Assembly (NCBI GenBank): GCA_947626205.1
Contig: CANQRO010000044.1
Location: 1-12,241, forward strand
Length of the DNA: 12,241 nt
Source: an uncultured Clostridia bacterium
GTDB taxonomy: Bacteria > Bacillota > Clostridia > TANB77 > CAG-508
Direction of reading: 5' to 3'
Shown: positions 6,824 through 12,241 of the stretch, in pieces
Position numbering within the stretch: position 1 is the first letter of the stretch
How the letters are laid out: each line of letters starts with the position of its first letter
Position numbers and translations under genes: made by a program
The notes under the pieces: model-generated
Seen by the model: the letters and a program-made list of their open reading frames with translations, nothing else
Database searches by the model: none
Told to the model about the DNA's origin: nothing

Positions 6824-9289
6824 TTATTTTCTTCTTGCAAATTTCTTTTCTATGTCATTTTGATCCATTCTAATTGCCGTTGGTCTACCATGAGGGCAAG
6901 TAAATGGATTTGGTAGTTTTAATAAATCATCCATAAGATGTTCTACCTCTTCTTTTGTTAAATCCATTTTTGCTTTTACAGCAGATTTACAAGCAATAGT
7001 TGCAAGAAATTTTTCCTCTATCTCTTGTTTTGCAGTTCTTGCAACTGTATTAATTTCATCTAAAGTTTCTAAGAACAATTCTTTTGTATCAAGTTCTAAA
7101 CATATATTTGGAACTCCTACTAATTTTATTGTGTTTTCTCCAAATTCTTCTAAAATGAATCCTGCTTTTTCAAACATATCTTTATTATCATTCAAAATAT
7201 CCATTTCTTTATGTGTTAAAGTTATAATATCTGGTAATAAAAGCAATTGTGAATCTTTATTTGAGTTCGAATAATAATTCTTTTTTACCTTCTCATACAT
7301 AATTCTTTCGTGTGCTGCATGTTGATCTATTATATATAATTCTTTTTGGATCTCTATAATGATATATGTATTAAATGCAATACCTACAAGTTTATATGGT
7401 GTTTTATTATATTCTTCTGTATTTTCAAAAATAGAAACATTGTTATCTTTAATTATCTGAGCTGCACTTATTTCTTTTTCTTCTTCATTTTCTTCAGAAG
7501 ATACAGGTGGCTTGCCAAATATTTTTTCATACATGGTAGAAAATTCTGGATTATTTTCAACATCATCCATGTTTTCTATTTTTTGTATCATTTCATTTAG
7601 TTGCTCATTTGTAAATTTTTGAGTATTATCTATTGTGTCTTCATTTTTTTCTAATTCAACATTTTCGTTTTCATCATTTCCGTTTTCATTTTTATTTAAA
7701 CTACTTGTATCATCTGCCTCTTCTACGTTTTTATTTTCTTCTTGAATAATAACTTCGGGTATTACTTCATATGTATCTTTTTCTTCTTCTACTAGATTTG
7801 ATTTTTCGTTTATCTCCTTTTCAATTTCATTTCCTTCTTTTGCATCTTCTTCATTTTGTTCTTCGTTTTTATTTTCGTTTTGTTCTTCTTCATTTTCTAC
7901 GTTTTCATCATTATTTTTTATTTTATTTGTATTCGTTATGATACTATCTATATTGGTTTTCAATTTAGGATTATTTTCTGCTTCTTCTTTTAATTTCTTT
8001 TGCATTGCAATTAATTCATTTAATATATTTGTTTTATTGCTTTTATTTACATTTATTTCTAAGTCTTTATCTTGTTCAATACTATTTACATTATTTAAAG
8101 CATTTATATCTTCTGTATTTTCAAGATTCTCTTGTTTCTTTTGGAAAACATCTTCTAATATATTATCTTTGCCTGGTTCTTCTTTTTTTATTTTTCTAAA
8201 TAAATCTATAAAATTTGGTTTTGATGGTGAAACTGAATCAAATTCTTTAAAGTCTATATCATTCTTATCCATTTCACTTTTTTCTGTACTTGCTATTAGT
8301 TCAGCCTTAAGCAAAGTATCTCTAATAGCATGGTATACAGCTTTAAACACTTTATTTTCTTCTTCAAACCTTACTTCTAGTTTTGCTGGATGAACATTAA
8401 CGTCAACTTTACTTGGATCCATATCTAAATTTAAAACTAAAAAGCCGTATTTACCTATTGGTAATAAACCTTTAAAACTGTTTTCAGTAGCTCCAGATAG
8501 AGTTTTATCTTTGATATATCTTTTATTAACGAAAAATAATTGATTAGAACGATTAGATCTAGCTATTTCTGGTTTTCCAACTACACCAGTAACATGTATA
8601 TCTTCATAAGTATAATCTACATCTAAAATACTACTTGCAATATCTTTTCCATATATAGCATAAATTACGTCTTGAAGTTTTCCGTTTCCAGACGTTTGAA
8701 TAATAGTTTTTCCTGAATTAATTAATTTAAATGAAATATTAGGATTAATTAATGCAAGTCTTGTTACTACATCTTCTATATATCCAGATTCTGTATAATC
8801 CTTTTTTAAGAATTTATATCTAACTGGTGTATTAAAAAATAGATTTTGTACTGTAATTGTAGTTCCTATAGGGCATCCCATTTCTTCAAAGCTTAGTACT
8901 TTTCCTGCTTCAACTACAATTCTATTTCCAATTGGTTCATCCATGGTTTTAGAAACCATCTCTACATTTGCAATAGCTGCAATACTTGCTAATGCTTCTC
9001 CTCTAAACCCCATAGATTTTACTTTTTCTAAGTCACTTGCATTTCTAATTTTACTAGTTGCATGTCTTTCAAATGCAATTTCCATATCATCAGATGCAAT
9101 TCCTTTTCCATTATCTGTAATTCTTATGTATGAAATTCCACCATTTCTTATTTCTATATTTATATTGGTTGCATTAGCATCAATTGAGTTTTCAACCATT
9201 TCTTTAATAACTGATGCTGGTCTTTCTATAACTTCTCCAGCAGCTATTTTATTAATAGTTAATTCATCTAATAATACAATATTTCCCAT
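6824..9289 (-). CDS. mutL: DNA mismatch repair endonuclease MutL with an enlarged linker
   Basis: MutL couples MutS mismatch recognition to strand incision and excision. 821 aa, long for the family (about 600-650 is usual). The N-terminal GHKL ATPase (about 1-330) has KEMVENSIDA (general base E30, Mg-binding N34), DNGKGI (59-64) and GFRGEALASIA (94-104). The C-terminal dimerisation/nuclease domain (about 630-821) has the metal-dependent nuclease motif DQHAAHERIMYE (655-666), ACKSAVKA (766-773) and CPHGRP (798-803), so this is a nicking MutL as in organisms lacking MutH. QLLLLP (681-686) sits where the sliding-clamp motif of Bacillus MutL lies. Residues about 335-630 are a low-complexity Glu/Asn/Lys linker that accounts for the extra length. 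ATG start with GAGG 10 bases upstream. mutS is not next to it in this window. Confidence 0.97.
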   Translation of the reverse strand: MGNIVLLDELTINKIAAGEVIERPASVIKEMVENSIDANATNINIEIRNGGISYIRITDNGKGIASDDMEIAFERHATSKIRNASDLEKVKSMGFRGEALASIAAIANVEMVSKTMDEPIGNRIVVEAGKVLSFEEMGCPIGTTITVQNLFFNTPVRYKFLKKDYTESGYIEDVVTRLALINPNISFKLINSGKTIIQTSGNGKLQDVIYAIYGKDIASSILDVDYTYEDIHVTGVVGKPEIARSNRSNQLFFVNKRYIKDKTLSGATENSFKGLLPIGKYGFLVLNLDMDPSKVDVNVHPAKLEVRFEEENKVFKAVYHAIRDTLLKAELIASTEKSEMDKNDIDFKEFDSVSPSKPNFIDLFRKIKKEEPGKDNILEDVFQKKQENLENTEDINALNNVNSIEQDKDLEINVNKSNKTNILNELIAMQKKLKEEAENNPKLKTNIDSIITNTNKIKNNDENVENEEEQNENKNEEQNEEDAKEGNEIEKEINEKSNLVEEEKDTYEVIPEVIIQEENKNVEEADDTSSLNKNENGNDENENVELEKNEDTIDNTQKFTNEQLNEMIQKIENMDDVENNPEFSTMYEKIFGKPPVSSEENEEEKEISAAQIIKDNNVSIFENTEEYNKTPYKLVGIAFNTYIIIEIQKELYIIDQHAAHERIMYEKVKKNYYSNSNKDSQLLLLPDIITLTHKEMDILNDNKDMFEKAGFILEEFGENTIKLVGVPNICLELDTKELFLETLDEINTVARTAKQEIEEKFLATIACKSAVKAKMDLTKEEVEHLMDDLLKLPNPFTCPHGRPTAIRMDQNDIEKKFARRK

Positions 9290-9329
9290 ATAAAATTATC
9301 CTCTTCCCTTTAGGTTTCTTTTTATATGA

Positions 9330-9359
9330 ATTATATCATTCTTTATTATTTTTTGTATA
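9330..9359 (-). promoter_or_regulatory. Promoter for mutL
   Basis: Minus strand: -35-like TATACA (9359-9354, 4 of 6), 18-base spacer, perfect -10 TATAAT (9335-9330). The transcript would start about 35 bases before the mutL ATG and probably covers mutL, the small membrane protein, miaA and the HlyD-like gene. Confidence 0.7.
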
Positions 9360-9425
9360 GTTTTTTTGGAATAATTTCTTAAATTTTTGACATAAAGTGA
9401 TTCGGAAAATTTGTAACACTTTTTT

Positions 9426-9450
9426 CACTTGTCGAATAGTATATACCATA
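9426..9450 (+). promoter_or_regulatory. Possible sporulation-sigma (SigE/SigK-like) promoter of the Cys-rich mini-genes
   Basis: CACT (9426-9429), 15-base gap, ACCATA (9445-9450), then CGAA. The CATA core and the AC at this distance resemble the SigK pattern, and CATACGAA is close to the SigE -10. The bases before CATA and the terminal TA of the SigK consensus do not fit, and the SigE -35 is missing. No sigma-A promoter of similar quality is seen here. Treat as suggestive only. Confidence 0.3.
9430..9436 (+). promoter_or_regulatory. Spo0A box (0A box)
   Basis: TGTCGAA is a perfect match to the DNA site of the sporulation master regulator Spo0A. It lies 59 bases upstream of the first Cys-rich mini-gene and about 70 bases upstream of the mutL -35 on the other strand. 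Its placement close to the plus-strand promoter region suggests it controls the mini-genes. A 7-base match can occur by chance, so binding needs proof. Confidence 0.5.
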
Positions 9451-9452
9451 CG

Positions 9453-9476
9453 AAAGAACAAAAAACTTAGTTCTTT
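9453..9476 (+). other. Hairpin in the 5' leader of the first Cys-rich mini-gene
   Basis: AAAGAAC (9453-9459) and GTTCTTT (9470-9476) form a perfect 7-bp stem with a 10-base A-rich loop. It ends 4 bases before the SD GGAGGT (9481-9486). Its position fits a leader element that affects mRNA stability or ribosome access. It is not a terminator, because no T run follows. Confidence 0.5.
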
Positions 9477-9494
9477 ATAGGGAGGTCGCTTGAA

Positions 9495-9593
9495 ATGGGA
9501 AATTGTTGTAACAGTGAGATTTTGTGGTTTATTATCTTATTTTTACTACTTTTCTGCAGCTGTGGCAACAGTGGATGTAACTGTCGTAACTAG
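9495..9593 (+). CDS. Cys-rich single-helix mini-protein 1 (32 aa)
   Basis: A real but very short gene: GGAGGT lies 8 bases before ATG, and the protein has clear architecture. MGNCCNSE is followed by a hydrophobic helix of about 12 residues starting at Ile9-Leu10-Trp11, then a Cys/Gly/Asn tail CSCGNSGCNCRN. It has 6 Cys in 32 residues, two before and four after the helix. I infer a small membrane or spore-envelope peptide whose Cys could form disulfides or bind metal. Clostridial spore formers carry many such short Gly/Cys-rich hydrophobic peptides, loosely like the YjcZ type, but homology is not shown. It stands alone with its paralogue on the plus strand between minus-strand operons. Codons end in C more often than in neighbouring genes. 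Confidence 0.75.
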   Translation: MGNCCNSEILWFIILFLLLFCSCGNSGCNCRN

Positions 9594-9648
9594 CTAGTCT
9601 TGCCCTAAACAGAAAAGTACATGAACTATAAGAAAGGAGGGAAAGATT

Positions 9649-9792
9649 ATGCCAGAAAACAGAGGTTGCGGATGTGGTTGCGGATGCGGTTTCGGTGGAG
9701 ATAACTGCATTTGGATTATAATCGTTATTTTAATTATTCTATGTTGTTGCGGTGGCAACGGCTTCGGTGGAAATTGTGGTGGATGTTGCTAA
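9649..9792 (+). CDS. Cys/Gly-rich single-helix mini-protein 2 (47 aa)
   Basis: AAAGGAGG stands 8 bases before the ATG, an excellent ribosome site. MPENR is followed by alternating Gly-Cys (GCGCGCGCG, residues 6-14), FGGDNC, a hydrophobic helix (Ile21 to Leu31, starting IWIII), CCCGGNGFGG and a final NCGGCC. It has 11 Cys and 15 Gly in 47 residues. It shares with mini-protein 1 the order of Cys-rich head, Ile/Leu-Trp entry into a helix, C-x-C-G at the exit and a Cys-rich tail, so the two look like tandem paralogues (55 bases apart, one transcript). A role in spore coat or envelope, built on cross-linking or metal binding, is inference. A ribosomal peptide-toxin precursor is possible but no modification gene is near. 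Confidence 0.8.
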   Translation: MPENRGCGCGCGCGFGGDNCIWIIIVILIILCCCGGNGFGGNCGGCC

Positions 9793-9811
9793 TTATAGCA
9801 TTTCTGCTTTT

Positions 9812-9851
9812 AAAAAATGAGGTTAGATTTTTTATCTAACTTCATTTTTTT
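9812..9851 (+). terminator. Strong bidirectional intrinsic terminator after the Cys-rich mini-genes
   Basis: ATGAGGTTAGAT (9817-9828) pairs along all 12 positions (one G-T) with ATCTAACTTCAT (9834-9845) around a 5-base T loop. Six T follow (9846-9851). An A run (9812-9817) on the left gives the same structure on the minus strand. It therefore ends the mini-gene transcript and can also stop transcription arriving from the converging PemK-like gene. Confidence 0.9.
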
Positions 9852-9880
9852 ATGAATTTTTAATACATTAGAAATTTAGA

Positions 9881-9900
9881 TAACAGGATTATTACTGTTA
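9881..9900. repeat. Small inverted repeat in the convergent gap
   Basis: TAACAG (9881-9886) and CTGTTA (9895-9900) are separated by 8 bases. No T run follows on either strand, so it is not a clear terminator. The rest of the gap (9852-9968) is AT-rich with nothing else recognised. Confidence 0.3.
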
Positions 9901-9968
9901 CTTATAAAATTTATAAATACTCTTCAAGAACCTAATTATATTTATTCTTAAATATATAATATATGCTT

Positions 9969-10428
9969 TTATCCTTCTAAATACTTTACTTTATATTCTT
10001 CAATATTTTTTTCAGTAACTGTGCCTACTTTAAATAATATATTACTTTGTCTTATTTTGTATAAGAAATCAATTTTTACAACACTATCTTTATCTAAATT
10101 ATTTTCTTTATTCTTTTTAATAAACTCGTTCGTTTTATATTTTAATTTCTGCACTTTTGATGATATTATCATTGCAAAATATTCAAGTGAATCTGATATA
10201 TTTTCATCTATAATTACAAATAAGTGATTTTCTCCTCTCTTACCATTTTTATATTTATAATTTGAAACGAAAACAATATCTCCTTCTTTATATAGAGAAT
10301 ATTCTTCTTTCTTTTCTTCTACCCCGTATATATCTTATTTTATTATCTTCTTTTTCTGATAAGTTTTCTTCAAATATTATTTCTCTTATTCTTTTTGTTT
10401 TAATAGCTTTATCTAAAAAGATTGACAT
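9969..10428 (-). pseudogene. PemK/MazF-like toxin-family gene broken by a one-base frameshift
   Basis: Two reading frames join into one protein if one base is removed from the G4 run (CCCC on the plus strand, 10322-10325). The start ATG is 10426-10428 with AGGAG 10 bases upstream. As it stands, frame 1 stops at 10288 after 46 aa. The second frame continues from the G run to the stop at 9969. The repaired product would be 152 aa: a charged N-terminus (MSIFLDKAIKTKRIREIIF...), then KEGDIVFVSNYKYKNGKRGENHLFVIID, in which GDIV and the following strand with HLFVII resemble the PemK/MazF beta-barrel core, then a Lys-rich region and KIRQSNILFKVGTVTEKNIEEY, like the family C-terminus. MazF-like proteins cut RNA. 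No separate antitoxin gene is visible. It could be a true decayed gene, a slippage-dependent gene or a base-calling error in a homopolymer. Family assignment rests on recalled pattern and is moderate. Confidence 0.6.
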
Positions 10429-10446
10429 ATTGCATCATCTCCTAGT

Positions 10447-10485
10447 AAAAAAAATATGGGGTAGCGGTTATATACCGTTCCCCCA
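10447..10485 (-). terminator. Intrinsic terminator of the groEL transcript
   Basis: On the minus strand, arms 10485-10474 and 10468-10457 (TGGGGGAACGGT and ACCGCTACCCCA) form a GC-rich stem with two mismatches around a 5-base ATATA loop. AT and eight T follow (10454-10447). It lies about 97 bases after the groEL stop and directly before the SD of the PemK-like gene, which therefore depends on read-through or an unseen promoter. Confidence 0.85.
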
Positions 10486-10516
10486 AAAACATAAAATTCA
10501 TTTTAATTTTTTAAGT

Positions 10517-10545
10517 TACCTTTATAAACTAGAAATTTAAAGGTA
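10517..10545 (-). repeat. Inverted repeat in the groEL 3' untranslated region
   Basis: TACCTTTA (minus strand 10545-10538 is read as TACCTTTA, pairing with 10524-10517) gives a perfect 8-bp stem with a 13-base AT loop. No T run follows, so it is more likely a 3' stability hairpin than a terminator. Confidence 0.4.
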
Positions 10546-10581
10546 TTTTTAAAATTAATTTACATTTTTATTATATTCTTA

Positions 10582-12216
10582 TTAATACATTCCATCCATT
10601 CCGGCTGGCATATCGTTATGTCCACCACATCCGCATTTTTCTTCTTTTTTATCTGTTACAATACTTTCTGTTGTAAGTACCATAGATGCAATACTTGATG
10701 CATTTTGAAGTGCGCTTCTTGTAACTTTTGTTGGATCTACAATACCAACTTTTTTCATATCAACGTATTGATTGTTTAATGCGTCAAATCCAAATCCTAC
10801 ATCGCTATTTTTTACTTTTTCTAAGATTACAGCTGGTTCTAATCCTGCATTTATAGCAATTTGCCTGATAGGTTCTTCTAATGCTTTTAACACAATTCTT
10901 GCACCTAATTTTTCGTCATCTTTCAAACTCTTTGCTACGTCTTCCACTTTTTTAGAAATATTAATATATGCTGTTCCACCACCAGCAACAATTCCTTCTT
11001 CTACTGCTGCTTTTGTTGCAGATAAAGCATCTTCTATTCTTAATTTCTTTTCTTTCATTTCAACTTCTGTTGCTGCACCTACTTGAATTACTGCTACTCC
11101 TCCTGCAATTTTTGCAAGTCTTTCTTGTAATTTTTCTGTATCATATTCGCTCTTTGTTTCAGCTAATTGTGCACGAATTTGTTTTACTCTTTCTGCAATT
11201 TTTTCTTTATCTCCTGCACCATCAACAATAATTGTATTTTCTTTTCCAACTTTTACTTGTCTTGCTTTTCCTAATTGCTCAATTGTAGTATCTTTTAATT
11301 CTAAGCCTAAATCTGAAGTTATTACTTCTCCTCCTGTTAAAATTGCAATATCTTCTAACATTTCTTTTCTTCTATCTCCATAACCTGGTGCTTTTACTGC
11401 TACTACATTTAAAACACCTCTTAATTTGTTTAAAATTAAGGTTGATAGAGCTTCTCCTTCTATATCATCACAAATTATAACTAATTTTCCAGATGCCTGC
11501 ATCAAGCTTTCTAATAAAGGTAAAATTTCTTGAATATTACTTATTTTTTTATCTGTAATTAAGATATATGGATTATCCATTACAGCTTCCATTTTTTCTG
11601 TATCTGTTGCCATATATGGAGACACATATCCTTTATCAAATTGCATTCCCTCTACTACATCTACATATGTATTAGATGTTTTAGATTCTTCAATAGTAAT
11701 TACACCATCTTTAGATACTTTTTCCATTGCATCTGCAATTAAGTTTCCTATTTCTGTATTATTTGCAGAAATTGTTGCAACTCTTGCAATATCTTCTTTT
11801 CCATTTACATTTGAACTAATATTTTTTAATTCTTGTACTGCTACTTCTACAGCTTTATCAATTCCTCTTTTTATTGCCATTGGATCTCCACCAGCTGCAA
11901 CGTTTTTTACTCCCTCTTTAATCATAGATTGAGCTAGAACCGTTGCTGTTGTTGTTCCATCTCCTGCAACATCGTTTGTTTTTGTAGAAACTTCTTTTAC
12001 AAGTCTTGCTCCCATGTTTTCATATGGATCTTCTAATTCAATTTCTTTTGCTATTGTTACACCATCATTTGTAATAAGTGGTGCTCCAAAGCTTTTATCT
12101 AATACTACATTTCTTCCTTTTGGACCTAATGTTACTTTAACAGTATCGGCTAATTTATTTACACCGTCTAATAATTTTTTTCTGGCTTCTTCGCCATATT
12201 TAATTTCTTTTGCCAT
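10582..12216 (-). CDS. groEL: Chaperonin GroEL (Hsp60)
   Basis: Large subunit of the ATP-driven folding chamber that works with GroES. 544 aa, normal length. TLGPKGRNV (29-37) and the ATP-site motif GDGTTTATVLAQ (85-96, with the Asp at 86) are present. The hydrolysis Asp lies in LRIEDALSAT, followed by the family signature AAVEEGIVAGGG. An ATG three codons earlier (12225) lies immediately after AAGGA, too close to it. The ATG at 12216 has AAGGA 9 bases upstream and gives the standard MAKEIKYGEEAR start. The C-terminus is EEKCGCGGHNDMPAGMDGMY: the usual Gly-Met tail is preceded by CGCGGHND. groES is expected just upstream, but only 25 bases remain before the edge and neither it nor a CIRCE operator can be seen. 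Confidence 0.98.
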   Translation of the reverse strand: MAKEIKYGEEARKKLLDGVNKLADTVKVTLGPKGRNVVLDKSFGAPLITNDGVTIAKEIELEDPYENMGARLVKEVSTKTNDVAGDGTTTATVLAQSMIKEGVKNVAAGGDPMAIKRGIDKAVEVAVQELKNISSNVNGKEDIARVATISANNTEIGNLIADAMEKVSKDGVITIEESKTSNTYVDVVEGMQFDKGYVSPYMATDTEKMEAVMDNPYILITDKKISNIQEILPLLESLMQASGKLVIICDDIEGEALSTLILNKLRGVLNVVAVKAPGYGDRRKEMLEDIAILTGGEVITSDLGLELKDTTIEQLGKARQVKVGKENTIIVDGAGDKEKIAERVKQIRAQLAETKSEYDTEKLQERLAKIAGGVAVIQVGAATEVEMKEKKLRIEDALSATKAAVEEGIVAGGGTAYINISKKVEDVAKSLKDDEKLGARIVLKALEEPIRQIAINAGLEPAVILEKVKNSDVGFGFDALNNQYVDMKKVGIVDPTKVTRSALQNASSIASMVLTTESIVTDKKEEKCGCGGHNDMPAGMDGMY

Positions 12217-12225
12217 TTTTATCAT

Positions 12226-12230
12226 TCCTT
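12226..12230 (-). promoter_or_regulatory. Ribosome binding site that decides the groEL start
   Basis: AAGGA on the minus strand, 9 bases before ATG 12216-12214. It abuts the alternative ATG at 12225, which rules that one out as the main start. Confidence 0.65.
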
Positions 12231-12241
12231 AAAATTATATT

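Noticed and set aside
7938..8393. 151-codon plus-strand open frame opposite mutL
   Set aside because: It is antisense to the Glu/Asn/Lys-rich MutL linker, which has few stops on the reverse strand. No SD and a Ser/Phe-rich composition.
9387..9416. Perfect plus-strand TTGACA as a promoter for the mini-genes
   Set aside because: At 16-18 bases downstream there is only TTTGTA/TTGTAA, a poor -10. The leader would also be about 75 bases long. Possible but unsupported.
9969..10172. A 67-aa gene starting at the ATG at 10172
   Set aside because: No SD precedes this ATG, and coding sequence clearly continues upstream in the same frame to the G4 run. It is the C-terminal part of the frameshifted PemK-like gene.
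10262..10540. 92-codon plus-strand open frame
   Set aside because: It runs through the groEL terminator hairpin and opposite the PemK-like gene, with no SD and Leu/Ile-rich composition.
12217..12241. groES end or CIRCE operator upstream of groEL
   Set aside because: Only 25 bases remain, with no recognisable GroES C-terminus and no TTAGCACTC-type repeat.
1..12241. tRNA, rRNA, CRISPR array, insertion sequence or phage attachment site
   Set aside because: No cloverleaf, conserved rRNA segment, regularly spaced repeats, transposase or terminal inverted repeats were seen on either strand.

Overview
The window is AT-rich chromosomal DNA with clostridial-style Shine-Dalgarno sites. The gene families (SepF, DivIVA, a Gram-positive DQHA-type MutL, a clostridial HlyD-like protein) point to a low-GC Bacillota, most likely class Clostridia. 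A perfect Spo0A box (TGTCGAA) and two Cys/Gly-rich mini-proteins of a kind seen in spore formers fit an endospore-forming lineage, but no named sporulation gene is present. Genus and species cannot be told from the sequence.

Layout, left to right: nearly everything is on the minus strand, so transcription runs right to left. At 1-1745 is the N-terminal two thirds of an FtsK/SpoIIIE DNA translocase, cut by the window edge. Upstream of it are a coiled-coil protein (1830-2267) and rsmD (2271-2831), which share a promoter near 2858-2886. Next come divIVA (2984-3433) and sepF (3537-4010), with a strong promoter at 4050-4079. Then follows a tight cluster of an HlyD-like membrane-anchored protein (4139-5425, TTG start inside miaA), miaA (5412-6341), an orphan small membrane protein (6354-6776) and mutL (6824-9289, promoter 9330-9359). 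Intrinsic terminators separate sepF/divIVA, divIVA/rsmD and the coiled-coil gene/ftsK.

The only plus-strand genes are two tandem mini-genes (9495-9593, 32 aa; 9649-9792, 47 aa). They encode a paralogous pair of Cys/Gly-rich peptides built around one hydrophobic helix. They have their own SD sites, a Spo0A box and a CATA element upstream, and a strong bidirectional terminator downstream. This is the most distinctive part of the window. Facing them on the minus strand is a PemK/MazF-like gene (9969-10428) broken by one extra base in a G4 run. At the right end is groEL (10582-12216) with its terminator; groES is presumably just outside.

Functionally the window combines cell division and polar growth (SepF, DivIVA, FtsK), tRNA and rRNA modification (MiaA, RsmD), mismatch repair (MutL) and protein folding (GroEL). 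Such a housekeeping cluster is common in Clostridia. The accessory signal is concentrated between 9400 and 10500.
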